From the NCBI RefSeq assembly GCF_003003235.1, contig NZ_PVUE01000003.1:117150-181149 (forward strand): 64,000 nucleotides of DNA. Reading direction: 5' to 3'. Position 1 is the stretch's first letter; every line of letters starts with the position of its first letter. Below the pieces are notes generated by a model. That model made no database searches. It had not been told where the DNA came from and worked only from the letters and a program-made list of their open reading frames with translations. Below, piece by piece: positions 25,332-34,224 of this stretch. The translations under genes were made by a program, and so were the position numbers. Origin of the DNA: Antricoccus suffuscus. GTDB lineage: Bacteria; Actinomycetota; Actinomycetes; Mycobacteriales; Antricoccaceae.

Positions 25332-26510
25332 CTAGCGATCGCCCGCTAGCCGGCTGCCGACCTCACGCAGGTCGTCCAGGTCGTGTGCATCTTCGGCGAG
25401 CGCGCCTATCTCACCGATTGACACGTCCGGGTGCGCCGCGACGAACTTCTCGGTCAGCTTCTGCTCTCGCAGTGCAAGGTCAACCCGGTCGGCGTGGATG
25501 CGCAGCGCGGCGGCCGCGAGCTCGCTCTTCTGGGAGACGTCCTCGCCGTTCGGCCATAGCTCGTCCGCGAGATCTCGGGCCTTCTTCGCGGGCAGCTCGG
25601 TTGCTTCCGAGTAGTGCACCCTGTTCATGACGACGCCGGTGAGCGGCATCGCCTCACCGACCAGCCGGTCCACGAAGTACGACGCCTCGCGCAGCGCGTC
25701 GGGCTCGGGCGTCGCCACCACCAGGAACGACGTACCCGGCTGACGCAGCAACTCATACGTCGCGGTGGCGCGGGCCCGGAAGCCGCCGAACATCGTGTCC
25801 AGCGCTCCCACAAACGCGGAGATGTCCTGGAGCACCTGCCCGCCCACTATCTTTGTCAGGATCCGGGTAAACATTCCCATCCCGGCGCTCACGAGCTTGA
25901 TCGACATGCGCCCGCCGGTCTTCGCCGGCGCGAGCAGCAGCTTCAGAACCTTGCCATCCAGAAACCGGGCCATCCGTTCGGGAGCATCAAGGAAGTCCAG
26001 TGCGGACCGGCTCGGCGGAGTGTCGACGATGATCAGGTCCCACTCGTCGGCGGCGACCAGCTGGCCGAGCTTCTCCATCGCCATGTATTCCTGAGTCCCG
26101 GCAAAGGACGTCGAAAGTGTCTGGTAGAACGGGTTCTCGAAAATCTGTTCGGCCCGCTCGGGCGTCGTATGGCTGAGCACGATCTCATCGAACGTCGTCT
26201 TCATGTCGAGCATCATCGCGAACAGTCGACCACCGTTTTTGGGGTCGACGCCTTTGACCTCGAGCGGGGTGTTGCCGAGTGCGTCGATGCCGAGTGACTG
26301 GGCCAGTCTGCGGGCCGGGTCGATAGTGAGTACGACGACCTGACGTCCGGCGTCGGCGGCGCGCAGCGCGATAGATGCCGATGTAGTCGTCTTGCCGACC
26401 CCGCCTGCGCCACAGCACACCACGACGCGGGTGGACGCCGAGCCGAGCAGCTCGTCCAGGTCGAGCGCATTGGCCGCACGAGGCCGCAGGTGGACGCGGG
26501 GCCTACTCAT
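25332..26510 (-). CDS. ArsA-like ATPase, second of a pair (Rv3680-like)
   Basis: A 392-residue deviant Walker ATPase of the ArsA/Get3/MinD superfamily. The P-loop is GAGGVGKTTTSAS, so the usual signature Lys (KGGxGKT) is replaced by Ala while the second Lys is kept. LIIVDTPPSRSALDFL is the switch II region. In M. tuberculosis the Rv3679-Rv3680 pair forms an anion-transporter-like complex that protects against metabolic by-products (family knowledge). The start ATG overlaps the stop of its partner (ATGA). A longer frame upstream lacks homology. Confidence 0.9.
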   Translation of the reverse strand: MSRPRVHLRPRAANALDLDELLGSASTRVVVCCGAGGVGKTTTSASIALRAADAGRQVVVLTIDPARRLAQSLGIDALGNTPLEVKGVDPKNGGRLFAMMLDMKTTFDEIVLSHTTPERAEQIFENPFYQTLSTSFAGTQEYMAMEKLGQLVAADEWDLIIVDTPPSRSALDFLDAPERMARFLDGKVLKLLLAPAKTGGRMSIKLVSAGMGMFTRILTKIVGGQVLQDISAFVGALDTMFGGFRARATATYELLRQPGTSFLVVATPEPDALREASYFVDRLVGEAMPLTGVVMNRVHYSEATELPAKKARDLADELWPNGEDVSQKSELAAAALRIHADRVDLALREQKLTEKFVAAHPDVSIGEIGALAEDAHDLDDLREVGSRLAGDR

Positions 26511-27514
26511 GCCGGCTCGTTGGCGTGCGTCATTTGCTCGGTGATGATGTCGGCAAGGTCGTAGATTGCGTCGTGCGTCATCAGTCCCTGCAGCCGTGGC
26601 AGCTCGGTGATCGGTTTGCCGAGGGACGGCAGGTCGACGCGGCACTGGCGTTCCATCGCATAGCGGCCGGCGTACTCCTGCAGCTCGAGCGCGAGCCCTT
26701 CGGCGAGCGCGGCCCCGTCCAGTCCGGCGTGGTTCAGCCCGGCGGCGAGTTTCTTGACCGGTACGCCGTCACCGTGGATCGATTTGAGGGTCGCCGGCCG
26801 CAACTCCGGTTCGGTGGCCATATTGATGATGACCGAGGCGATGTCCAGCCCGCTTGAACGCAGCTCGGCCGCGGCATCGATGGTCTCCTGTACCGGCATC
26901 TCTTCAAGAAGTGTCACTAGGTGGATCGCGGTCTGCGTCGAACGCAGCAGGGCCATCACGCCGTCACTTTGCCGCCGGATCGGCCCGACCTTCGCGAGTT
27001 CGGCGACCTGGCCGGTGACGTTGAGGAACCGCGAGATGCGGCCGGTAGGCGGCGCGTCGAGGATGACCGCGTCGTACACCCGACTACCATCGCGGACCCG
27101 GGTCGTGGCTTCCTTGACCTTGCCGGTCAGCAGCACGTCGCGCAGGCCGGGTGCAATGGTGGTCGCGAAGTCAATTGCGCCCATCCTGCGCAAGAGGCCG
27201 CCGGCACGTTTGAGGTTGTAGAACATGTCGAGATACTCGACCAATGCCTCATCCGGTTCCACCGCGAGCGCGTGCACTTCGCCGCCGCCGGGGGCTGCGA
27301 GAATCGGTCGTTCTTCATACGGCAGTGGCGGGATGTTGAATAACTGCGCGATGCCCTGTCGGTCTTCCACCTCGATCAGCAGGGTACGCCGGCCGCCGGC
27401 CGCGAGCGCCGTAGCGAGCGCCGCAGCGACGGTTGTTTTGCCGGTGCCGCCCTTGCCGCTGACGATGTGCAGGCGTGCGTCATTCCACCACGGAGGGGGG
27501 CTGGTGGAGATCAC
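26507..27514 (-). CDS. ArsA-like ATPase, first of a pair (Rv3679-like)
   Basis: A 335-residue ArsA-family ATPase with an intact deviant P-loop SGKGGTGKTTVA and switch region VILDAPPTGRISRFL. It should dimerise with the next gene product; the two are translationally coupled. Starts at GTG 27514, 6 nt downstream of a TAGGCT box, so leaderless. It is divergent from a small DUF4177 gene with only 74 bp between start codons. Confidence 0.9.
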   Translation of the reverse strand: MISTSPPPWWNDARLHIVSGKGGTGKTTVAAALATALAAGGRRTLLIEVEDRQGIAQLFNIPPLPYEERPILAAPGGGEVHALAVEPDEALVEYLDMFYNLKRAGGLLRRMGAIDFATTIAPGLRDVLLTGKVKEATTRVRDGSRVYDAVILDAPPTGRISRFLNVTGQVAELAKVGPIRRQSDGVMALLRSTQTAIHLVTLLEEMPVQETIDAAAELRSSGLDIASVIINMATEPELRPATLKSIHGDGVPVKKLAAGLNHAGLDGAALAEGLALELQEYAGRYAMERQCRVDLPSLGKPITELPRLQGLMTHDAIYDLADIITEQMTHANEPA

Positions 27515-27520
27515 GTCTTG

Positions 27521-27526
27521 AGCCTA
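27521..27526 (-). promoter_or_regulatory. -10 box of the ArsA pair, leaderless
   Basis: TAGGCT on the minus strand, 6 nt before GTG 27514. Confidence 0.5.
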
Positions 27527-27576
27527 GACGCGACATGGAGAGCGGGTGTACGAAGTCCCCGAAATCACGTTGCCTT

Positions 27577-27582
27577 TAGACT
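27577..27582 (+). promoter_or_regulatory. -10 box of the DUF4177-RidA unit, leaderless
   Basis: TAGACT, 6 nt before ATG 27589. Confidence 0.5.
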
Positions 27583-27588
27583 GCGGTC

Positions 27589-27753
27589 ATGGCTGAACTT
27601 ACGAAGTGGGAATACGCGACCGTGCCGCTGCTGACGCATGCGACGAAGCAGATCCTCGATACCTGGGGTGAAGACGGCTGGGAATTGGTGAGCATCACTC
27701 CTGGCCCTACCGGCGAGCAGCTGGTCGCGTTCCTGAAACGTCCGAAGCAATAG
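27589..27753 (+). CDS. Small DUF4177-like protein (Rv3678A-like)
   Basis: A 54-residue protein beginning MAELTKWEYATVPLLTHATK, with GEDGWELVSITPGP in the middle. The 'WEY..V ... GWELVSI' pattern is the small single-domain DUF4177 fold. A gene of this size occupies the same place in M. tuberculosis (Rv3678A). It precedes RidA by 13 bp and is probably co-transcribed. The function is unknown. Confidence 0.85.
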   Translation: MAELTKWEYATVPLLTHATKQILDTWGEDGWELVSITPGPTGEQLVAFLKRPKQ

Positions 27754-27766
27754 CGAGGTTGATGGC

Positions 27767-28222
27767 ATGAGCGTCAAGGATCGACTGAAAGAACTCGGTG
27801 TCGAACTGCCACCGGCCACGACGCCTGCGGGCGCCTACATCCCCGCGCTGCGCAGCGGCAATCTCGTCTACACCTCCGGTCAGTTGCCGCTGGTAGAGGG
27901 CAAGCTGCCGCGCCGCGGCAAGGTCGGCGCCGAGGTCAGCCTCGACGACGCGAAGACGGACGCGCGCATGTGCGCGGTCAACGCTCTTGCTGCCGTCGAC
28001 GCGCTGGTGGGACTGGACGCAGTCGTGCGAGTCGTCAAGGTGGTCGGCTTCGTGGCCAGCGACCCGTCGTTCACGTCGCAGCCGGAGGTCGTCAACGGTG
28101 CAAGTGAGTTCCTCGGCGAAGTGTTCGGTGAAGCCGGTCAGCATGCGCGCAGCGCGGTCGGCGTCGCGGTACTCCCGCGTGATACGCCGGTCGAGGTCGA
28201 GATCATCGTCGAGGTTGCATAA
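27767..28222 (+). CDS. RidA family protein
   Basis: A 151-residue YjgF/YER057c/UK114 protein: GNLVYTSGQLPLVEG, AVNALAAVDALVGLD, FVASDPSFTSQPEVVNGAS and the C-terminal RSAVGVAVLPRDTPVEVEII. RidA deaminases hydrolyse reactive enamines and imines from PLP enzymes. The Arg expected in the active site is present in the ARSAVGV segment. It is the counterpart of Rv3678c. The following 121 bp are AT-rich with a small TCCCG/CGGGA hairpin at 28288-28300 and no gene. Confidence 0.88.
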   Translation: MSVKDRLKELGVELPPATTPAGAYIPALRSGNLVYTSGQLPLVEGKLPRRGKVGAEVSLDDAKTDARMCAVNALAAVDALVGLDAVVRVVKVVGFVASDPSFTSQPEVVNGASEFLGEVFGEAGQHARSAVGVAVLPRDTPVEVEIIVEVA

Positions 28223-28343
28223 CCTCGACGTCTGCGTAGCAATCGACGCCGTATAGCAAGAGATATTTAGCAATGCATAGGAATTCGTCCCGAGACGGGA
28301 TATAGGTAGTAGTAACAGCGTCCATCCCAGATAAGTAGGTTTC

Positions 28344-29159
28344 ATGTCAGAAGCGCCCGCAGTTCCCAAACATGCCTCGACCGTTCTGTTTGTGCGAGAC
28401 GGGAGCGATGGCCTTGAGGTTTACCTTGTCCGCCGCGTGAAAGGTATGCCCTTCGCCGGCGGCATGACGGCCTATCCGGGCGGCAGCGTCGACCCACGGG
28501 ATATGGACGCGCACTTCAAGTGGGTAGGTCCCGAGCCCGCAGAATGGGCCAAGTCGTTCACGTGCGATGACCAGACCGCCCGCGCCCTCGTGGCGGCCGC
28601 CGTACGCGAGACCTTCGAGGAGGCCGGCGTCCTGCTCGCCACCGAACCCGACGGCGACCTCGTCGACGTCAGCGGCGAGGAATGGGAGACCGAGCGGCTC
28701 TCCTTGATCGACCACTCGCAGTCCTTCGCCGACCTGCTCGAACGCCGCGGCCTGTCGCTGCGCGCGGACCTGCTGCGGCCGTGGGCGCACTGGATCACGC
28801 CCGAGCGCGAACCTCGCCGGTTCGACACTCGGTTCTTCCTCACGTCCCTTCCAGAGGGCATCGCGCCGCGCAACGTCGGTGGCGAGGCGGACCATGCCGA
28901 ATGGGTGAAGCCCGGGGTGGCCGTCGAAGAGGGGCACAGCGGAGCCCGGCCGATGCTTCCGCCGACGATCCAGACCCTCGAGGACCTTGCCCGGTTCTCG
29001 ACCGTTCAAGAGGCGATGGACGGCGCTCCGCCGCGACCGATCACGCCGATCGAGCCGAAGATCATCAAAGATGGTGAGGTCGAGTACGTCGAACTACCGG
29101 ACGGCACTCGCACCCGTACCGCAATCAAGATCGGCAAGAACCGTTCGGTTGCCGACTAA
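28344..29159 (+). CDS. NUDIX hydrolase
   Basis: A 271-residue NUDIX protein. The box is split as in the NUDT7/NUDT19-like branch: YPGGSVDPRD, a 40-residue insertion, then AAVRETFEEAGVLL. Asp, Glu and Arg of the metal site are present. The long C-terminal half includes FDTRFFLTSLPEG, typical of the same branch, which acts on CoA derivatives (family knowledge). It ends 20 bp before a metallo-beta-lactamase-fold gene, in the order seen in other actinobacteria. Confidence 0.85.
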   Translation: MSEAPAVPKHASTVLFVRDGSDGLEVYLVRRVKGMPFAGGMTAYPGGSVDPRDMDAHFKWVGPEPAEWAKSFTCDDQTARALVAAAVRETFEEAGVLLATEPDGDLVDVSGEEWETERLSLIDHSQSFADLLERRGLSLRADLLRPWAHWITPEREPRRFDTRFFLTSLPEGIAPRNVGGEADHAEWVKPGVAVEEGHSGARPMLPPTIQTLEDLARFSTVQEAMDGAPPRPITPIEPKIIKDGEVEYVELPDGTRTRTAIKIGKNRSVAD

Positions 29160-29179
29160 TCAAGAGGGTGGTGCGCACC

Positions 29180-29968
29180 ATGTCTGCTGAGCATCCGCTC
29201 TACGAAGTACGCCGAGACGTCACGCCGTACGCCTCGGTCGTGCTGGCCAACAACCCCGACCACATGACGCTGGACGGCACCAACACCTGGCTGCTGCGTG
29301 CTCCCGGCAACGGCGAGGCGATCGTCATCGATCCCGGGCCCGAAGACGTCAAGCACCTCAACGTCGTCGGCTCCGAGGCCGGCAAGGTCGCGCACATCCT
29401 GCTCACCCATGGGCACTGGGATCACAGCGAGTCCGCCCGCGCGTTTCACGAGATGACCGGCGCTCCGGTGCACGCGCTCGACCCCAAGCATCGTTATGGC
29501 AGCGAGGGTCTCGGCGAAGGCGACGTGATCGAGGCCGCCGGCGTCGTCGTCAACGTGATCGGTACGCCGGGGCACACCGCCGACTCGTTGTGCTTCGTCC
29601 TCGACGATGGCGAGAAGCAGTCGGTGCTGACCGGCGACACGATCCTGGGTCGCGGCACAACGGTGGTGGCCTGGCCGGACGGCGTCCTCGATGACTATCT
29701 CAAGTCGCTCGAGCGCCTCAAGGGGTACGGCGCCGCCACGGTGCTGCCCGGTCACGGCCCGGAGCTGCCCTCGGCGGTCGATGCCGCGACGTACTACCTC
29801 AAACACCGCGCGCAGCGTCTGCAGCAGGTGCGCGACGCCGTCGCCGAGCTCGGACCCGATGTCGAGCCGCGTGCCGTGGTGGAGAAGGTCTACGCCGACG
29901 TAGACGAGAAGCTGTGGGACGCCGCGGAGCTTTCGGTGCGTGCCCAGTTGGAGTACATCAAGGTCTAA
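29180..29968 (+). CDS. Metallo-beta-lactamase-fold hydrolase (Rv3677c-like)
   Basis: A 262-residue MBL-fold enzyme with the zinc motif LTHGHWDHSE, GTPGHTADS, TGDTILGRG and VLPGHGPE, so all metal ligands are present. The C-terminal helical region is LACTB2-like, and LACTB2 proteins are endoribonucleases (family knowledge). I chose ATG 29180 because GAGGGTGG precedes it by about 8 nt; a GTG at 29168 falls inside that site. It neighbours crp in many actinobacteria; here a 5.3-kb insert separates them. Confidence 0.88.
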   Translation: MSAEHPLYEVRRDVTPYASVVLANNPDHMTLDGTNTWLLRAPGNGEAIVIDPGPEDVKHLNVVGSEAGKVAHILLTHGHWDHSESARAFHEMTGAPVHALDPKHRYGSEGLGEGDVIEAAGVVVNVIGTPGHTADSLCFVLDDGEKQSVLTGDTILGRGTTVVAWPDGVLDDYLKSLERLKGYGAATVLPGHGPELPSAVDAATYYLKHRAQRLQQVRDAVAELGPDVEPRAVVEKVYADVDEKLWDAAELSVRAQLEYIKV

Positions 29969-29996
29969 CTCCCTCACGGAGCAAATAGGAGTCGTC

Positions 29997-32900
29997 ATGA
30001 CCACCGTGCACCCGCGCATGAACCTGAAGGACCGTTACCGGGTCGAGGACGGTTCGATTTATCTGAGCGGCGTGCAGGCGCTCGTCCGGCTTCCGATGGA
30101 CGTACGCCGGCTGGACGAGCGTGCGGGCCGTAACTCGGCTGCGTTTGTCTCCGGTTACGAAGGGTCGCCGCTGGCTGGCTACGACTTGGAGCTCGGCCGC
30201 AACCGGGATCTGCTGGAGAAGTACCAGATCGAGTTTCAGCCGGGCCTCAACGAGGAGCTCGCGGCCGACTCGGTGGAAGGTAGCCAGCTCGCGCCGCTGA
30301 TGGACACGGCGACCAAGTCCGGTGTCGCGGGATTCTGGTACGGAAAGGCGCCCGGCCTCGACCGTGCGTCAGACGCGATCCGGCACTCCAACCTCGGCGG
30401 CACCCACCCCTCTGGCGGCGTACTGGCGCTCGTCGGTGACGACGCGATCGCGAAATCTTCCACGGTCCCGAGCGGATCGGAGATCGCGATGTCCGAGCTG
30501 GGTATGCCCGTGCTTGCGCCGTGTGACCCGCAAGATGTGCTCGACCTTGGGCTGCACGGCATCGCGATGTCCCGATTCTGTGGCCTGTGGGTGGGCATGA
30601 AGGTCGCGACCAACGTCGCCGACGGGGCCGGTTCGGCGCTTGTCTCGCCGGATCGCGTCGTACCGTCACTGCCGGACAACACCTTCGATGGCACGCCGTA
30701 CGTGCACACGCCGAGCGCGCAGTTCCTCGGTCCCAATCTCGCCGTGCTCGAGAAGTCGATGATGGGGCCGCGCCTCGAGCTCGCCCGCCGGTACGCCGCC
30801 GCCAACGCGATCAACAAGGTCACCGGGGCGCAGGATGCGACGATCGGCATCGTCACCTCCGGGATCGCGCACCTCGACGTGCTCGAGGCGCTGGGCAACC
30901 TCGGCATCGACGCGGGGGCCCTCGAGCGGCACGGGATCCGGATCCTGAAACTCGGACTCGCGTGGCCGTTGGTCGACGCGCAGATCGAAAACTTCGCCGA
31001 CGGCCTCACCGAGATCATCGTGGTGGAGGAGAAGCGCGCCTTCATCGAGACCAACCTCAAGGACGTACTCTACGGGCGCGCCGGTGCACCGGCCGTGTCC
31101 GGCAAGCTCGACCCAGACCGCAAGCCGCTGCTGCGCGCGGACAACGATCTCGGTGCGGACACCATTGCCGCGGCGCTGGCGGCGCGACTGTCTGCCCGGC
31201 TGGAGATCCCGTCGGTGAGTGCGTGGCTCGAGGCCAAGGCGGCACCGGCTCCTGTCTCGACCCGGCGCACGATGTTGCCGCTGCTGGCGCGGACGCCGTA
31301 CTTCTGCTCGGGTTGCCCGCACAACCGGTCGACCGTTGTACCCGAGGGTTCGACCGTCGGTGGCGGGATCGGCTGCCACGCCCTGGCTTTGATGCTTCCC
31401 AGCGAACGGGTCGGGGACATGATCGGGCTGTGCCAGATGGGAGGCGAGGGCGCCGCGTGGATCGGGATCTCGCCGTTCGTGGAGGACAAGCACCTCTTCC
31501 AGAACATCGGCGACGGCACGTTCCACCACTCCGGAAGCCTTGCGCTGCGGGCGGTCGTGGCCTCCGGCGTCAACGTCACCTACAAGCTGCTCTACAACTC
31601 CGCGGTCGCGATGACCGGCGGGCAGCAGGCCGTCGGCGGCATGAGCGTGCCCAACCTGACACGCATGCTGCTCGCCGAAGGCGTCAAGAAAATCATCGTC
31701 ACCACTGAGGATCCCGACCGCTACAAAGGAGTCGCCCTCGCCGACGGGGTCGACGTACGGCACCGCGACCGGCTGCTCGAGACGCAGGAGCAGCTGGCGG
31801 CTATCCCCGGTGTCACCGTGCTGATCCACGACCAGGAATGCGCGACCGAGCTGCGGCGTAAACGCAAGCGCAACATCGTCGCCGAACCGGACAAGCGGGC
31901 GTTTATCAACGAACGGGTCTGTGAGGGCTGCGGCGACTGCGGCGCCAAGTCCAACTGCCTGTCCGTGCAGCCGGTCGAGACCGAGTTCGGCCGCAAGACC
32001 CAGATCCATCAGCAGTCGTGCAACAAGGACTTCTCCTGTCTGGACGGTGACTGTCCGTCGTTCCTGACGATCACCCCTGGCGTGTCGACGGGGCGTGGCG
32101 CGAAACCGGCTGTTGCCGCGCTGTCGGCATCGTCGTTGCCCGAGCCTACTTTTGTTGTGCCGCAGGAAGAGTTCGCGATCAGGTTTACCGGCATCGGCGG
32201 CACCGGCATCGTGACCGTCGCGCAGATTGTCGCCAACGCGGGCGTCATCGCCGGTCGCCACGTGCGCACCCTCGACCAGCTCGGCCTGGCGCAGAAGGGC
32301 GGCGCCGTCGTATCGGACGTCAAGGTCGGCATGGCACCGCTAAACGCCGCCAACAAGATCAGTGCCGGCGACTGCGATCTTTACCTCGGCTGCGACGTAC
32401 TGGTCGGTGCGACCGATGCAAACCTCACCGTCGCCTCGCCCGCGCGCACCGTCGCCGTGGTCAGTACGTCGGAGGTGCCGACCGGCGCGATGATCACCGA
32501 CACGACCGTCGGCTTCCCGGACGGCGATCAGACGCTCGGACGTATCAACGCCGTCAGCCGCGCGTCGCTCAACGCATTTGTCGATGCCCGGATGGCGACC
32601 CGCGGACTATTCAGCGACGACCAGTACGCCAACATGTTTCTCGTCGGGGCGGCGTACCAGGCCGGCGCGCTGCCGATCCCGGCCGCCAGCATCGAGGAGG
32701 CGATCACACTCAACGGCGTCGCGGTGGATGCCAATGTCCAGGCGTTCCGGCGCGGCCGCCAGATCATCAGCGACCCCGCGGCGGTGTACGCCGCCATCGA
32801 CGGCCTCGGCGTCGAAGCGCCCGCTCCGGCGGTCGAAGCGCCGAGCAACGTCGGGGTTGCCGTCGGCCGCGTGGTGCGCGCGGTCGCCGGGTCCGAGTTG

Positions 32901-33521
32901 GAACGGCTGGTCGCGCTGCGGGCGGGAGAGTTAACGGCGTACCAGGACAAGAAGTATGCGAAGTCCTACGCGTCGTTCGTCGAGCAGGTGCGGGCCGCCG
33001 AGGCGCCGCTCGGGTCGACCGAGTTGACCGAGTCGGTCGCGAAATACCTGTTCAAGCTGATGGCCTACAAGGACGAATACGAGGTCGCCCGGCTCAGTCT
33101 CGACCCGCAGCTCGCGGACGACATCAAGACGCAGTTCGGCGACGCGGCGACGTACTCCTACCGACTGCACCCGCCGATGCTGCGGGCACTCGGGATGGAA
33201 AACAAGATCGCCATCCCGCAGGCCGCGGGAAAGCAGATGTTCCGGGCACTGTATGCGATGCGCAAAGTCCGTGGCACCCGACTCGATCCCTTTGGCAAGG
33301 CCGAAGTAAGGCAAGTCGAACGCGAGCTGATCGAGGAGTACCGAGTCGTGATCGCCGGCCTGCTGCCGACGCTTGACGTGGCCAACGTGGGGATCGCCGT
33401 GCAGATCGCACGACTGCCCGACGTCGTACGCGGCTACGAGGGCATCAAGCTGCGCAACGTCGCGTCGTACCGTGACCAGCTGGCGCAGCAGCGATCGCGC
33501 TACGCCGAGGTGCGGGTATGA
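29997..33521 (+). CDS. Indolepyruvate ferredoxin oxidoreductase, alpha-gamma fusion
   Basis: A 1174-residue multi-domain 2-oxoacid oxidoreductase. Order: N-terminal pyrimidine and core domains (RNSAAFVSGYEGSPLAGYD), a TPP-binding domain (PYFCSGCPHN, CHALALMLPSERVGDMIGLC), a Cys-rich insert (VCEGCGDCGAKSNC) with further Cys near SCNKDFSCLDGDCPS, and a C-terminal gamma domain (FTGIGGTGIVTVAQ). It decarboxylates aryl or branched 2-oxoacids to acyl-CoA with ferredoxin. Length and order match the fused actinobacterial and proteobacterial enzymes. ATG has AGGAG 5 nt upstream. Its stop overlaps the next ATG (ATGA). Confidence 0.92.
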   Translation: MTTVHPRMNLKDRYRVEDGSIYLSGVQALVRLPMDVRRLDERAGRNSAAFVSGYEGSPLAGYDLELGRNRDLLEKYQIEFQPGLNEELAADSVEGSQLAPLMDTATKSGVAGFWYGKAPGLDRASDAIRHSNLGGTHPSGGVLALVGDDAIAKSSTVPSGSEIAMSELGMPVLAPCDPQDVLDLGLHGIAMSRFCGLWVGMKVATNVADGAGSALVSPDRVVPSLPDNTFDGTPYVHTPSAQFLGPNLAVLEKSMMGPRLELARRYAAANAINKVTGAQDATIGIVTSGIAHLDVLEALGNLGIDAGALERHGIRILKLGLAWPLVDAQIENFADGLTEIIVVEEKRAFIETNLKDVLYGRAGAPAVSGKLDPDRKPLLRADNDLGADTIAAALAARLSARLEIPSVSAWLEAKAAPAPVSTRRTMLPLLARTPYFCSGCPHNRSTVVPEGSTVGGGIGCHALALMLPSERVGDMIGLCQMGGEGAAWIGISPFVEDKHLFQNIGDGTFHHSGSLALRAVVASGVNVTYKLLYNSAVAMTGGQQAVGGMSVPNLTRMLLAEGVKKIIVTTEDPDRYKGVALADGVDVRHRDRLLETQEQLAAIPGVTVLIHDQECATELRRKRKRNIVAEPDKRAFINERVCEGCGDCGAKSNCLSVQPVETEFGRKTQIHQQSCNKDFSCLDGDCPSFLTITPGVSTGRGAKPAVAALSASSLPEPTFVVPQEEFAIRFTGIGGTGIVTVAQIVANAGVIAGRHVRTLDQLGLAQKGGAVVSDVKVGMAPLNAANKISAGDCDLYLGCDVLVGATDANLTVASPARTVAVVSTSEVPTGAMITDTTVGFPDGDQTLGRINAVSRASLNAFVDARMATRGLFSDDQYANMFLVGAAYQAGALPIPAASIEEAITLNGVAVDANVQAFRRGRQIISDPAAVYAAIDGLGVEAPAPAVEAPSNVGVAVGRVVRAVAGSELERLVALRAGELTAYQDKKYAKSYASFVEQVRAAEAPLGSTELTESVAKYLFKLMAYKDEYEVARLSLDPQLADDIKTQFGDAATYSYRLHPPMLRALGMENKIAIPQAAGKQMFRALYAMRKVRGTRLDPFGKAEVRQVERELIEEYRVVIAGLLPTLDVANVGIAVQIARLPDVVRGYEGIKLRNVASYRDQLAQQRSRYAEVRV

Positions 33522-34165
33522 GCTCGTCTGCCGATGCCGCACCAAGCGAACGTACGGCGGTCACCCGTTATCCGGGTCGTGGGCACTACGACCGGGCAAC
33601 GATCGACGACGCGCTCGACGCGGGCCTGATCAGCCACCTCGCGATGGCTCACGACGGGTTGCCACGGCTGATCCCGATGATGTTCGTACGCCGCGGTGAC
33701 GCGGTGTATATCCACTGCGCGGCCGGTTCGCCGCTCGGCCAGCGATTGCAGTCGGGGATCGAGGTATGCCTCGGCGTCACCACCATCGACGGGCTCGTCC
33801 TCGCCCGATCGGTACGGATGCACTCGATGAACTACCGCTCCGTCGTACTGTTCGGCACTCCGGCGTACGTCGATGACGAGGACGTCAAGCGGGAGATGTT
33901 CGTGGCGCTGCTGGAGAAGCAGGTGCCGGGCCGGTCGGCCGTCGTACGGGCACCCTCGCGCAAGGAACTCGCGCAGGCCTGGGTGTTTGCGCTGCCGATC
34001 AACGAGGCCTCGGCCAAGGTGCGCACCGGCGGCGCGTTCGACAACCCGGACGACCTGCCGAGCGAGCTGTGGGGTGGTGAGCTACGGATTCGTACGTCGT
34101 ACGAACCCGTCCCTGACGAACACACCCCACCCGGCACCGGCCTAGATCTCGACTCCAGTCAATAG
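33518..34165 (+). CDS. Pyridoxamine 5'-phosphate oxidase-like (NimA-type) flavoprotein
   Basis: A 215-residue FMN-binding split-barrel protein: YDRATIDDALDAGLISHLAM, GLPRLIPMMFVRRGDAVYIH and EVCLGVTTIDGLVLARSV. These match the NimA/nitroreductase-like subgroup of the PNPOx superfamily. The reaction is unknown. It is translationally coupled to the ferredoxin oxidoreductase. Confidence 0.85.
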   Translation: MSSSADAAPSERTAVTRYPGRGHYDRATIDDALDAGLISHLAMAHDGLPRLIPMMFVRRGDAVYIHCAAGSPLGQRLQSGIEVCLGVTTIDGLVLARSVRMHSMNYRSVVLFGTPAYVDDEDVKREMFVALLEKQVPGRSAVVRAPSRKELAQAWVFALPINEASAKVRTGGAFDNPDDLPSELWGGELRIRTSYEPVPDEHTPPGTGLDLDSSQ

Positions 34166-34166
34166 T

Positions 34167-34211
34167 GCTCCAAGGTCGGATTTGGTCGGGTGTATGCGAC
34201 CAAATCCGACC
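34167..34211. repeat. 45-bp hairpin repeat, copy 1
   Basis: A 15-bp perfect stem (GGTCGGATTTGGTCG at 34174-34188, complement at 34197-34211) around an 8-nt loop. The whole 45-bp segment, loop included, recurs identically and in the same orientation at 35255-35299. It lies just after the PNPOx-like stop and just before the AbiEi-like stop, so it may also serve as a bidirectional terminator. Confidence 0.9.
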
Positions 34212-34224
34212 GCGAGAGCGGGGT

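Noticed and set aside
30666..32261. Minus-strand ORF of 531 codons
   Set aside because: Antisense to the indolepyruvate oxidoreductase; no motif.
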